The translations under genes and the position numbers were made by a program. From the NCBI RefSeq assembly GCF_023898315.1, contig NC_064616.1, positions 538,647,602 through 538,711,601 of the forward strand: DNA of 64,000 bases, given 5' to 3'. Source of the DNA: Schistocerca nitens (Eukaryota > Arthropoda > Insecta > Orthoptera > Acrididae). Positions 12,350-23,911 of this stretch are shown piece after piece; position 1 is the first letter of the stretch, and each line of letters begins with the position of its first letter. Below the pieces are notes generated by a model. That model ran no database searches. It was given only the letters and a program-made list of their open reading frames with translations, and had not been told where the DNA came from.

Positions 12350-14205
12350 GAAACATCGAAACAAACATGCCGAATTTAAACAGACGCAAAATCCCCAAGA
12401 TTGGCGATCCTTTACAGAAGCTAGAAACTTAGCGCGGGGTTCAATGCGAGACTCCTATAACACTTCCCACAACGAAACTTTGTCTCGAAACCTGGCAGAA
12501 TATCCAATGAGATTCTGGTCGTAAGTGAATTATGTTAGCGGCAAGAAACAATCAGTGCCTTCTCAGCGTGATAACAATGGAGACACTATCGAAGACAGTG
12601 CTGCCAAAGCCGATTTACTAAACACAGCCTTCCGAAATGCCTTCACAAAAGAAGACGAAGTAAACATTCCAGAATTCGAATCGAGAACAACTGCCAACAA
12701 GAGTAATGTAGAAGTAAATATCCTCGGTGTAGTGAAGCAATTCAAATCACTTAATACAAGCAAGTCTTCTGGTCCAGACTGTATACCAATTAGGTTTCTT
12801 TCGGAGTATGCTGATGCATTAGCTCCATATTTAACAATCATATACAACCGTTTGCTCGACGAAAGATCCGTACCCAAAGACTGGAAAGTTGCACAGGTCA
12901 CACCAATATTCAAGAAAGGTAGTAGGAGTAATCCACTAAATAACAGGCCCATATCGTTAACGTTGATATGCAGCAGGATTTTAGAACATATATTGCGTTC
13001 GAACATCATGAATTACCTCGAAGGAAACTGTCTATTGACACACAGTCAACATGGGTTTAGAAAATATCGTTCCTATGAAACACAACTAGCTCTTTACTCA
13101 CATGAAGTGCTGAGTGCTATTGAAAAGGGATTTCAGATCGATTCCGTATTCCTGGATTTCCGGAAGGCTTTTGACACTGTACCACACAAGCGGCTCGTAA
13201 TAAAATTGCGTGCTTATGGAATATCGTCTCAGTTATGTGACTGGGTTTGCGATTTCCTATCAGCGGTTTACGTGACGGAAAGTCATCGAGTAAAACAGAA
13301 GTGATTTCATACGTTACCCAAGGTAGTGTTTATAGGCCCTTTGCTGTTCCTTATCTATATAAACGATTTGGGAGACAATTTGAGTAGCCGTCTTCGGTTG
13401 TTTGCAGATGACGCTGTCGTTTATCGACTAATAAAGTCATCAGAAGATCAAAACAAACTGCAAAAATATTTAGGAAAAATATCTGAATGGTGCGAAAAGT
13501 GGCAGTTGACCCTAAATAACGAAAAGTGTGAGGTCATCCACATGAGTACTAAAAGGAACTCGTTAAACTTCGGTTACACGATAAATCAGTCAAATCTAAA
13601 AGCCGTAAATACCTAGGTATTACAATTACGAACAACTTAAATCGGAAAGCACATAGGAAATGTTGTGGGGAAGGCTAATCAAAGGCTGCGTTTTATTGGC
13701 AGGACACTTACAAAATTTAATAGACCTACTAAGGAGACTGCCTACACTACGCTCCTTTGTCCTCTTTTAGAATAGTGCTGCGCGGTGTGGGATCCGTACC
13801 AGCTAGGACTTACGGAGTACATCTAAAAAGTTCAAAGAGAGGAAGTACGTTTTGTATTATCGCGAAATATGGGAGAGAGTGTCACAGAAAAGATACAGGA
13901 TTTGGGCTCGAAATCATTAAAAGAAAGGCGTTTTTCGTTGCAACTGAATCTTCTCACGAAATTACAATCACCAATTTTTTCCTCCGAATGCGAAAATATT
14001 TTGTTGACACCGACCTACATAGGGCCGAACGATCACCACGATAAAATAAGGGAAATCAGAGCTCGTACGGGAAGATATAGGTGTTCATTCTTTCCGAGCG
14101 CTATACAAGATTGGAATAATAGAGAACTGTGAAGGTGGTTCGATGAACCCTCCGCCAAGCACGTAAATGTGATTTGCAGAGTATCCATGTAGATGTAGAT
14201 GCAGG
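12350..14205 (+). mobile_element. 5'-truncated LINE, copy A of family 2
   Basis: Non-LTR retrotransposon fragment lacking its 5' end (no endonuclease domain visible). It holds the linker before RT, the reverse transcriptase, the post-RT region and a short 3' UTR. The 3' end is marked by CATGTAGATGTAGATGCAGG around 14190-14207, a short TGTAGA-type repeat. A minus-strand copy of the same 3' end begins at 24663. The 5' boundary is approximate, from the first readable LINE-like peptide. Confidence 0.8.
12370..14190 (+). pseudogene. LINE family 2 reverse transcriptase (frameshifted)
   Basis: The longest RT copy in the window. The piece at 12525-13304 carries the fingers and palm: KSSGPDCIPIRFL, then VPKDWKVAQVTPIFKKGSR, RPISLTLICSRILEHIL, HGFRKYRSYETQL, and FLDFRKAFDTVPHKRL (the first catalytic aspartate, in the A motif). 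A short out-of-frame stretch at about 13280-13340 holds the QGSV block. The original frame returns at 13326-13616 with GPLLFLIYINDL and RLFADDAVVYR, so the catalytic FADD is intact. After 13616 more frameshifts follow; the last readable piece (13869-14132) ends at FFPSAIQDWNN, typical of the C-terminus of these LINE proteins. Domain order is standard. It is dead as a whole because of at least three frame changes. CR1/jockey-like is my best guess for clade, unproven. Confidence 0.85.
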
Positions 14206-14500
14206 TGCCTTTTGGGCCTTGATCATAAACAGCTCAAATGGGTACATTGCGCCCATACGATAGTTGTTCGACCTGGGACGTGGTATGGACCTAGGGTCTT
14301 TGTTATGGAGTGTTTTTAATATTGCAATAAGACGTTGGCGACTTATAGGCAGGCATGAATAAGATACAGTTATGATTCCGTTAAATACTTAGATAGTACC
14401 CACTTTTAAACCTTTCCTTAAAAGAAAAACATCTGTCTACGTTATACTTTTTTCTTTCCCTGTGAAGTGGTGGTAGGAAGTCAACTCTTCTTCCCACAGG

Positions 14501-14570
14501 TTGGTTGGTTGGTTGGTTTGATGTTTAAAGGGACCAGACTACATGGTCATCGGTCCCTCTTGCCCCAGGG
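14501..14570 (+). repeat. Fragment of a GGTTGGTT-starting dispersed repeat
   Basis: Contains GGTTGGTTGGTTGGTTTGAT followed by a GGGACCAGACTACATGGTCA-type string, which I remember as the start of a common dispersed repeat of grasshoppers. Only about 70 bases can be followed. The assignment rests on memory. Confidence 0.4.
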
Positions 14571-14802
14571 TATGGGCGCCTTTGAATGGGCTTATTAATG
14601 GTCTCCACTTTATCTGGGAATATCAAATGGCTCTTCAGACATTTCAAGAATGTCAAAGGCACCTGACACCTCTGTTTTTATCAACAGGATATGACAAACG
14701 TACTTTCAAAAAAAGCGGCTAGGAGTGGAGAAACAGTATGCGCATTTATACTTGGGACAGTAGTCTTCCAGTCTCTGTTTCTGTGTAGCGGCAACTATGC
14801 AG

Positions 14803-16495
14803 TAGAGTTGTGGCGATTCGTGAATGAGTCGTTCATTTGAACGACTCTAAATAAAGAATCGTAAGAATCGAATCGTGATACAGACGAATCATCGTTCAAA
14901 AGAATCGTAAGAACGATTGCGTGTTTCCTAGTCGTGACGATTCCAAGTTCCAACGATTCATCGATTCTTAGTACGCTATGCTTCGAAGGCAACTTCCGAG
15001 TCATGCCGAGTCGTGCCGAATGATTACGACCGCCAGATGGCAGTCAAGTGGAGGATGCGTGTGAACAAAGGAAGCTCGAAACGAACAAACGAAGTTCGTG
15101 GGCCGTAATATTACTCGTGAAAACCAAGCCGACACTTGGCGGTGGCTGACGGGAACGAGCGTAAAGGCATTTCCCATTTACAACCACTACTATCAGCCAC
15201 CGCGCCGACGTCAAGTTAGTTTGTGCGAGTAATACAGGAACTAGTGATGACAGAAACGATATACAGCGAGTACGCAGCTCCGAATACACACGATTTAAAT
15301 CAAGAAATCCAAGTACGATGAATAAGTACGTACCTCTTATTTGTTGCAGATGCAATGCAAAACACACACACCATCTTTACACACGAGCAATAGCACTTGT
15401 ATTATGTATTATATTTCGCGTATCTCGAAAACGGCCCTAACGATCTGGATGAAATTTTGTATTTCAAGTCAATTTTACAATATATATATGCTACATAGTT
15501 CCATCCGTATAAACGCAATTTTATATAATAAAAACGCTAATTCTGTTAGTTCCACCAGTGCTGCCACTAAAAGGCTGTCGCACTAGACCAATATTACAGA
15601 GTCTATACAGAGAGAATATAGGCTCTCTAACCAATTACTTTCTTGGCGGGACGCCGTGTAATACCATCTTTAAACAAAACCTTTTTAATTACTAATTTCA
15701 AGTTCGAGTTTTCGAATGTTATTGTGTTCAGATTCATATTAAATTTTAGTGAAGTAATATCGCTGTGTACAATTGAATCCCACTGTTTAGAAGTATGTCG
15801 TCTTTTCACGTAAATAGTAGTGACAGCGGCAAGCTCTCAGACAGATTAAAAGCAAAATACCTATGCTTAGTATTTAGAAGAAATGAAAGCTAAGCTAAAT
15901 TTGCTGTGTGGGAGGGCTGTCAGCTGCGTTATGAAGTACAAGGGTAATGTGGACTTGGAAATACATCTTAGCACAGAAAAACATAGGATGATATGAGCCA
16001 AACCAAGTCTGCCTCACTGCTAGATTTTGTTACTATAAAACAGAAGTCTGTAATTAGATACGTTCAAACCACAGAACCAAACTGGCATACCACGTAATTT
16101 TGCACCATCTTTTGCACAAATCGACTCCTCTTTCCCGGCATACTGAAATAAAACAATAGATGCAATCAAATCAAACGTGACCTCTCATCAATTAACGTAT
16201 TACACGTATAAATCGAGAATCACACTTGTAACGTCATATGCATGTTTACTCATAAATAAAGTATTTCCAGCATGTCTTATCATGACACAGTTCGATTCTA
16301 GCCCCATTGACAATTTAAGACATGTCCTGCCATCTGTGAGTAAGATGTAGAACTTTCTGCACTCCGTAAGAATCGTGCCATCGCAGACTAGAATGAATCG
16401 TGTAGAATCGTGAACGAATCGTATGAATCGATTCGCAATGTGAGATTGAATCATAGGAATCGAATCGGGAAAAAGAATCGTGTTGCCCAACTCCA
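14803..16495. mobile_element. Decayed hAT-type DNA transposon
   Basis: The ends are TAGAGTTGTGGCGATTCG (left) and, reverse-complemented, TGGAGTTGGGCAACACGATT (right), imperfect inverted repeats of the TAGAGTTGGGC type. They are flanked by an 8 bp direct repeat, CTATGCAG (14795-14802) and CTATGTAG (16496-16503), the hAT target-site length. Removing the element restores a normal tandem-repeat unit, which supports the boundaries independently. Both subterminal regions are packed with GAATCG/CGATTC hexamers (about 14810-14960 and 16390-16485). No transposase catalytic region was recognised; the interior of 1.7 kb is mostly non-coding. Confidence 0.8.
15895..15995 (+). pseudogene. Zinc-finger (BED-like) remnant inside the hAT element
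   Basis: One frame reads LCGRAVSCVMKYKGNVDLEI followed by HLSTEKH and a stop: two cysteines, then a histidine pair spaced as in the BED or C2H2-like DNA-binding fingers found at the N-terminus of hAT transposases. The first cysteine of the usual CxxC appears changed (NLLCGRA), since CKLCGRA would be expected. Too short to identify further; its location inside hAT ends is the main support. Confidence 0.45.
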
Positions 16496-16815
16496 CTATG
16501 TAGTATTCATATTCTCCAGAAGATGGCAGTATAAGAGCGAAGAAGCATTCGAACCGCTTTGTTTCCATTCAGCTGCCACTAAATAGTACCCATGTTCACC
16601 GATAGGTTGCGGTATGAGAAGGAAGAAACCACGTTGCTGCAGTGCCCCTTTGTTTCTGTCTAGCAGCCACTACGTAGTACATACATTCTCCGACAGGTTG
16701 CAGTATACGGTGGAAGAAATAGATGTGTAAGCTGGGATCTTTCATTCCTTTGGAGCGACTACTTCGTAGTACTTATATGCGCCGATAGGCTGCAGTAGCG
16801 CCCAAGAAATATGAA

Positions 16816-18979
16816 ATTTTTTAATCCCGATTTAGTAACAGTAATTTCGAGCACTAAGGTTGCATGTTCCGGTGGTGACATCGGTATTGTTTTGTTCATA
16901 TATATATAACGAACTTATTTGGCTTCCCCTTCCCCTTCTACAGTTGATATTAAAAGCATTATTTGGAATCGTTTTTACATTGGAAAATGAAGGTGCAATT
17001 TCAAGTGAATATTCTACGAGCACAAAATTACATTCAGACTTTACGACTCTGAAAAGTCCACAGTAGCAGGATTTCAGATCCCTACTACAGGCCAGACTCT
17101 AGAGTTTCGCGCTCTCGTAAAGATAAGTTATTTATGTTGTAATAACAGTTGGTTCAGTAAAATACGTGTACTATTGTGTTTTTAAGCTTTCTGTTAAGGG
17201 TATCACTTTTCTTTCCGTATTAATCCATAAAATGCTTTATTTAGCGGATGGATGGATTGTAGTCGTATTGGAGATTTAATTTTTGCTTCACTTAACTTAG
17301 AAAATCTCGTTTAATTGTTACGTTTTTCACTCCAGAAATTTAAGTAGAGCGTGTCTTTTCATTATTAAATTCGTATTTCCGAAAAGTAGAAAAATCTTAA
17401 GTTGTTTGACTTGGAAACTTTTGCACTAGTGGTTAGTTTACATACAGTTTTCGTACCGTAAAGTTACATTAAAAGTTACATTCTGTTGTGAATTAGTCAA
17501 TTAAGATAGTGCAGTTCAGTAAGTCCTTAGTTCTTATTGGTAGCTGAAATAAATCGATTTTGTACGTTATATTATACAAATCTAATGGAAGGGCAACCTC
17601 AGCTCAGAAACATTGTCAGTAACAATAAAAAAAACACCAAACGCTCAATAACGATTTAGATTATCATAAAAATTATAACAATTAAAAAAAAAGAATGATG
17701 AGATGTTTACAAAAGCTGCATTGCTGTATGAAGGTGCTTTTTTCGCAACTACCTGATTTACATCGGTATAGACGTATCTTTAGGTTTATCTGCCAAGAAT
17801 ACAAGTAACTGCGTGAAAGTTTTTGAAGTGTTACAAATACAGATCAATAGATAGAGTTGGCTTTCAACAAAAAACAATGGCAAATACCAATAGTGGCTAC
17901 ATTTTCATAATGTAGAGGGACAACTGCGCAGCTCCAGTATTCGGGAAATTATCCACGTTAAGAGTCACGTTGGTAGTCATAATAAAATTGAGTACACCTA
18001 AAAGATGCTTGCTAAAATGTACAAGGCATGACTGCTGAATGAGCCAGGCCTTGAAGAAAGCCAGGAAAACAGGTAATGAATGGGACACTAATATGAACGG
18101 GGATAAGCTTTCTACACTGTAACTAACGTCCAAAGAAGGTACTGTAAGTACCCGAGAAATGTCATCCAAAAAGATAATACTATAGTATGGACCGAAACCT
18201 CGAGAGTGGAATAAATTTGAAATTTAGCTTGCCGGATAATATTCTTTTCGACATATACAGGGTTCGGTACACACCAGCCGTATAAAACTGATACAACTAA
18301 AACTTAAAATCCTATGTGATGTACGTACTTCCGCGGTACTGCCGATGTGGTGTAAGCAGCCCGTGGCCGCTAGTAATACAATGGAAGGCGGAAGACCACG
18401 GTTCTAAAGAGGAAAACAAAGAAAATACCTGAACAGCAGCAAGGAGAAAATCATAACCAGTTAAACAATTGCTGTCTGGCAAGAGCATTATGTAACTTTA
18501 AAAAATCCGTAGTATATTATAGATATAGAATTTAAGATAAAATATAATCTGTCTTACATCAGTGTCTCAGTATTATAAAATTACCGAAGGAGTAGTATTT
18601 GAGTATTACAGAGCTGGTAAATCAGCGTAAAAACCATCCTAGTAACTACCGACGAGAAGTCACATACTCAAAATTGGATAGGATGTTTTAGCGTCTCAGT
18701 TCAATCTGATTAATGATAGTTGAAACTGGGCCTCTCTTTAATGCCTTCATGATACGTATTTCATCCAAAAAATTTAAAATATTTCCTTTTTTTGTTAAAC
18801 ATAAAACGCAAATTCTTCTCACCGTAGGAAAAAAAATAGCGAGCGCAAGGATGTTTGTATTTATTGTTATATTATACATGTAAAGCGCCAACCTGTAGGT
18901 CAAATATTTTACTGCTCGTACGCAATGAAAATTAATGTAACGTAAAATGTGCTAAGTGTTTTAATTTTATTTGCAAGAG
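16816..18979. other. Unassigned sequence
   Basis: No gene or named repeat recognised. A minus-strand open frame at 17897-18169 has 90 codons but no motif I know. The DNA is AT-rich with short A and T runs. Confidence 0.4.
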
Positions 18980-18999
18980 TGTAATGCTTGTGATAATGC

Positions 19000-19750
19000 G
19001 TGGTAAGTGTGGTTATTACCGTAGGTTAGTCAAAGAGGGAATGACATGTCTAGACTGTGGGTAGGAATTTCATTGGGGGACTGTGGAACTCAATGAAGCT
19101 TTCCCGTGGAATGGTGGGCTTTGCAAAAAAAAGACAAGGGAATCGCTGATTAGGAGGTTAATATTTGTGCCCTTGAGGCTAAATTATAACATGTGAAATC
19201 TAGCTATAGTGGTTTAAGAGGGAAAATATCGTGGGAATCAGGTACAAGTAACAATCAGTGAGCGAAAGGGTAACTGCTCTTCGATTTCATCGACATATGA
19301 GCTGCAGTATCCAAAAAATTTGACTTGTTATCTGAAGTAGGGGAGTAAAAGCCTCTTACAGCTCTAGGTCACAGTAGAATGCAGCAGATTTCTAGCAAAG
19401 ATGCTCAGTGTAGGTCGGTACTAAAAGACAGAAAAATAAAAGAGCCTTGCTGCTATTTACTGAACATGGGGTGGGTGTAGGTCAGATGGCACAGGACACT
19501 GAATGAAATCTCATGTGAGTGTAATGCCTGTTGCGTTAATTGGCAGGAGGGCATCTACTATACATGAGCTACGCCTGAACAGTAGAACGAAAGAAAAATT
19601 GTCTGAGCTTCTTGCAGATAATATATATGGGGGAGAGAAAGTGGTAGCATCAGATAAAGCGGGATCCCTGTATTTATTGGCTCATATAGGTACCTTTTTA
19701 CGTCAGAATCAGTATCAGAATCCCCCTGTTTTGAAAGAAATCTAAATAAC
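19000..19750 (+). pseudogene. LINE family 1 ORF1 remnant with PHD-like finger
   Basis: The frame at about 19000-19100 reads KCGYYRRLVKEGMTCLDCG, a stop, then EFHWG. Its cysteine/histidine spacing is like the PHD-type fingers seen in ORF1 proteins of several insect LINEs ('CxxCxxLVxxGxxCxxCxxxxHxxC'). Further on, an 80-codon open piece (19503-19745) follows, where ORF1 proteins of this type carry a GDSL-like esterase-related region. I see only a loose resemblance there. The identification rests mainly on the finger and on position upstream of the endonuclease. Confidence 0.5.
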
Positions 19751-20294
19751 AGAATACCCAGCCACAAAATACTCAAGGCTGCTCAAAATACTAGAGGATG
19801 GAGAAATAAGGTAGAGTGGCTTCTTGTGTTTTTGGAAATTTAGACAGCCTGAGACTATCTGAGCATCACAAAACCACAAGGTTTTACAAGTTGCATATGA
19901 AAGATTACATTGTAGCAGCTTACTCATGCAGAAGTAATATGTGAAAAATAGGAGTTTTTATTTATATTAAGACGGAGCACAAGTTCGAAAACATTGAGTC
20001 TAGCAGATTTAGTAGTGATCAGCAGACAGAAATGTGTGCTTCTGAGTTCTTACAAATAATTCACTATTCACTGTAATTATATATAGGTCGCCACTGGAAA
20101 AATTTTAAATCATTAGAGGAATCGCGATCGCTTACTATGGTATCTGTCAGACAGCAGCAAACAATTAGTAGTCTGTGGTGACTTCAGTATAGATTTTATA
20201 AAGGATTCTGATAGGAAAAATAATCTGGAATCCTCATTTGGATCGTACATGCGAGTCCAGTGTGCTGACCTCTCTCAGTATAGGCCAACGATGG
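19742..20294 (+). pseudogene. LINE family 1 APE-type endonuclease remnant
   Basis: Scattered over frames are EHHKVSQVAYERLH-like text at about 19850, a YIRTELKFENI-like stretch at 19960, IIYRSPLEKF at 20080 and LVVCGDFSIDFIKDSDRKNN at about 20165-20225. The last is the CGDFN block of apurinic-type endonucleases, with asparagine changed to serine. This nicking domain normally sits directly before RT in the ORF2 protein. The domain stops abruptly near 20290, where the orphan-protein unit begins. Confidence 0.7.
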
Positions 20295-22408
20295 ACGAAA
20301 TTTTTTTGCTGAAATTACATTATTCTTATTTTTTTGGGGTAGTAAATCCAAATATGATACGTAAAAAACTGTATCAATCACCATTTCTTCACGTTTTACA
20401 GTTAAATTTATTAAATTAAGCGATTTTTTTAAAGAATTTAACAGCTTTTATATAGTTAAAATAATTTAAAAAAAGGGATGTAATGAATATAGATGACGTT
20501 GGTAGCAATGCTGAAAAACATTTGCTGGCAAAAAAGGTCGATGCTATTTTTATGTTAACAGATGGTGTTTTGTTTACTGTTAACCTAACCTCAGTTTCAC
20601 GTTTCCTGTACATGTGCTCAGTACAATGTCCAATCGTTGTTGTAAAAAATTTTGCTGACCGTTTTCGTTAATATATTTGTGGTGAATTCGTGATTAAAAA
20701 ACACCAAAGAAACATTACAAACGTTGTCAAAAAGGTTTAGATGTCATATATTGGATCTAAATCTTGGGTGCCACATGAGGTATGTTATGAGAGTGTTGAA
20801 AATCTGAGGAAATGGTCCAAAAAGGAGAAAAAAGCGTTTAAGTTTTCTGTTCCTATGATATGGAGGGAGCCAAGAAATCATTCCGATTATTACTACTTTT
20901 GTAGTGTTGATATTACTGGTCATAATTCGAAAAACAAGAAGGTAATAAACTACCCTCACCTTCTGTCCGCCATCCGACCAGTTGGGCATTGTGTAGATTT
21001 GCCTGTTCCTGAACCACCAGATAATTTAAATTCTATTCCAACAGAAGTATTTTCTGATGTACAATGTGATTTAGATGAACCAGATGATGATGAATTCCAT
21101 TGTAATGCAGAAACTATAGAGCCCAAATTGTTTACCCAGACCGAGCTTAACGATCTGGTTAGGGATCTCGGCTTAACGAATGAAAAAGGTGAACTGCTTG
21201 GCTCTAGATTAAAAGAAAAGAACTTATTGGTAGTTGCAACCAGCATATACATGTATAGAAAGAGAGAGCAGTAATTTTCCAAGTTTTTTCAAGGAGGTGA
21301 TTTAGTGTGCTGAAAGAAAGCTATGAAAACCTAGAAATAGTGCTGAATGAAATAGGCAATTCTGCTCATGATTGGATGATATGTGGCGATCTAAAACTAA
21401 CATGGGTGTTCCTTGGTCGGCAAGGTGGCTTTACCAAATTTCCATGTTTGCTGTGTGAATGGGACAGTAGGGCTAGAGATCAACACTGGTGCAGAAAGAA
21501 CTGGCCTGTGAGGGAGTCTTTAAAACCTGGTGAGAAGAATATTCTACGCAAAAAACTTTTAGATCCGAAAACGCACGCCTACCACCTCTACATGTACAGT
21601 AGGCCTAATGAAACAATTTGTAGAGGCTTTGCCTAAAGACGGACCATGTTTTAAGTATCTCTGCCAAGAGTTTCCACGCCTTTCAGAAGCTAAACTAAAA
21701 GAAGGTGTCTTTGTCGGACCTGGCATTAGAAAGTTGATGTTTGATGTTAACTTTGAATCCACAATGACCTTAAATGAGATAGAAGCATGGGTGTCATTAA
21801 AGAAAGTCGTTACAAAGTTCTTAGGACATGAAAAAGACCCAGATATGTTTCTATTATAGCTACAATGTTAAAGAAGTTTGAAACTGTACGATGTTTAATG
21901 AGACTGAAAGTTCACTTTTTGAGCAGTCACCTTGATTACTTCTCCAGACAATATGGGAGATGTTAGTGACGACCAAGGAGAGGATTTTCACCAGTACATT
22001 AAAGAGATGAAAAAACGCTACCAAGGCCACTGGAACACGAACATGATGGGGCACTCCTGTTGGTGACTTCACCGAGAACTTCTGCAAGTGACTGATCGTA
22101 GAAAAGTTACCCAACAAGCTGTAAAGAAAAAAGAGAAAGAAAATTCAAACAAATTCCAGCTGACATGTAACAACTCAATTAACACATAACATGGTTTTAA
22201 GTAGCTTACTGTAAATACAAACCATGCTTATGTTGTAACAAAGCGTTTCATTAATTTCACCATTTACCGTATAGCATTGGATTTTTATACTATATAGTAG
22301 AAAGTAGATTGCTCGAAAACTATGGGTGATACAAAAAAACTAAGGCTAGGTTTGGATTCAGCTGATAGAAATCTATGAAGATCAGCTATTTAAGTAAAAA
22401 ATTTTCGT
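20295..22408. mobile_element. Unclassified 2.1 kb insertion carrying an orphan protein gene
   Basis: It interrupts the LINE between its endonuclease and pre-RT segments, so it behaves as an inserted unit. Possible ends: ACGAAATTTTTTTGCTGAAA at 20295, and on the other side, reverse-complemented, ACGAAAATTTTTTACTTAAA ending at 22408. These are imperfect AT-rich inverted repeats (about 17 of 21 alike), with TGG beside each (20292-20294 and 22409-22411). This is weak evidence for terminal repeats with a 3 bp duplication. The unit carries one degraded plus-strand gene and no recognised transposase. Confidence 0.5.
20741..22130 (+). pseudogene. Orphan multi-copy protein of unknown function (degraded)
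   Basis: The ATG at 20741 opens a 177-codon piece (to 21274) with IWREPRNHSDYYYFCSVDIT, then SAIRPVGHCVDLPVPEPP, an acidic stretch (DEPDDDEF) and LGLTNEKGELLGSRLKEKNL. After a probable deletion it continues at 21307-21636 with HDWMICGDLK, GFTKFPCLLCEWDSRARDQH and the W..R..LKPGEKN block. It then shifts frame to 21608-21859 with LPKDGPCFKYLCQEFPRLSE, EGVFVGPGIRKL and KFLGHEKDP, and again to 21956-22066 with DDQGEDFHQYIKEMKKRYQG and HWNTNMM. I remember near-identical blocks in many uncharacterised arthropod and hydrozoan proteins found in multiple copies; no function is known to me. The CxxCEWD pair and DWMICGDLK suggest a metal-binding or nuclease-like fold, but this is speculation. The copy is dead: at least three frame changes and stops. 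Confidence 0.65.
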
Positions 22409-23201
22409 TGGCCTGTGTAATTAACCTTCCAGCAATGGTGGATAAATATAGTAGGAGCCCAACTGATTACGTTTTATTTGGTGGAGCTCAGAGCAAGAGA
22501 ATAACTGTGTAACCAGTAACAAATGGCCTCTTTGATTATGATGCACAGTTAATTGGGATAAATAACATAGTGCCTAACAGTATGGATGCTCCACAGTGGA
22601 AATCAGCTTCAATAATGAATGGCATCAATACAAATGCTTTAAGAACAGTTTACAAGATATGGCCTGGGATGAAATTCGTAATCAACCAAATGCTAACATA
22701 AAATTTGCAGTATTCCGTGATAAATTCACATCATTACTTGAAAACAGCTTTCTGCATAGGCTAATCAGAAAGGATATTAAACAGCCTTATAAAAAGCCAT
22801 GGATTACTAGAGGGATTAAAGCATCTTGTGACAGGAAAGGGGAGATACATGTGTTAGCAAGAACAAGTAGAGAGCCTGCAGTAGTAACACACTATGAAAA
22901 CTACTCAGAATGACTAAGAAAGTTTATTAACAAATCGAGGAACATGTACACAATATCAGACCTCAGTAATTCCAACAACAGACTCTACGCTATACGAAAC
23001 GTAGTGAAATGAGAGACAGGACCACCAGCCAAGGTAAAGGTTAACATCACTATGGAACTGAATGGAAGGGGTAGCAAATATATTTAACGATCACTTCTTA
23101 GGTACAGTAGAAAGTATATCGATAAGCAGTTCAATAGAAAAATCACAGTAGTGCGTTGAAAGAGTGAAATTCACAAAATTCAGTCATATAAATGTACCAT
23201 C

Positions 23202-23547
23202 AGTTTCTCCTTTTGAGAATTGTGCCTTCACTGAAAATTAAAAGTCAGCAGGTTTTGATTGTGTTTCCAGTCGAGTATTTAAGATTTTCTCGCATGTTAT
23301 AAACCCAGTATTATTTGAAATACGTAATGCATCACTAACTCCAGGCGTTTTTGCCGACAGACTGAAATAAACTTCTCCTTCGTGAGATTATGAAAATTGT
23401 ACCTTCTCTGAAAATTGAAAGTCATAAGGTTTTCATGGTGTTTCCAACAGAGTACTAAAGATTTGTTCGCATACAATAAGCCCGATATTATTTGAAGTAT
23501 GTAATGCATCATTAACTCCATGCATTTTTGTCGACAGGCTGAAATGT
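23202..23547 (+). repeat. Tandem duplication inside the LINE RT
   Basis: Two adjacent copies of about 170-175 bases: 23202-23370 and 23371-23547. Matching stretches include CTGAAAATT.AAAGTCA, GTATTTAAGATT/GTACTAAAGATT, TATTATTTGAA.TA.GTAATG and GACAG.CTGAAAT. The two copies have diverged, so the duplication is old or was formed before this copy decayed. Each encodes the RT block from the SAGFD region to the FADRLK region. Confidence 0.8.
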
Positions 23548-23720
23548 TCCGTTCTCGAACCCCTATTTAAGAAACATGATATAGGAGAGAACTGTTTCAC
23601 TGCTGACATCAGTTTCCACTATTTTAGGGTAGGTGACGTATTCTAGAATAGTATCTCACCTTCGCAACAATAATATCCACAGCAAATCGCATTTAGGTTT
23701 TCTGAAGAGATACTCTGCTG

Positions 23721-23911
23721 CCGGCCGGAGTGGCCGTGCGGTTCTAGGCGCTACAGTCTGGAGCCGCGTGACTGCTACGGTCGCAGGTTTGAATCCTGCC
23801 TCTGTGTGATGTCCTTAGGTTAGTTAGGTTTAAGTAGTTCTAAGTTCTAGGGGACTGATGACCACAGCAGTTAAGTCCCATAGTGCTCAGAGCCATTTGA
23901 ACCATTTTTTT
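23721..23911 (+). mobile_element. tRNA-derived SINE
   Basis: Full-length plus-strand copy starting CCGGCCGGAGTGGCCGTGCG (A-box), with B-box GGTTTGAATCC and a tail ending in AGCCATTTGAACCATTTTTT. A perfect 14 bp target-site duplication, GAGATACTCTGCTG, lies at 23707-23720 and 23912-23925. It sits in the RT of LINE family 1 and is therefore younger than that LINE copy. Confidence 0.95.

Larger units (their letters stand above)
14777..16815 (+). repeat. ~84-91 bp tandem repeat array, interrupted by a hAT element
   Basis: A unit with the core CAGCCACTACGTAGTAC recurs, followed by a CTCCGATAGGTTGCAGTAT-like string. The core occurs at about 16496 (first unit, split by the hAT insertion, its left part at 14777-14802), 16578, 16669 and 16759. 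Spacing is 84-91 bases. At least three and a half units are visible, diverged by roughly 10-20 percent by eye. The array is not coding. Confidence 0.75.
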
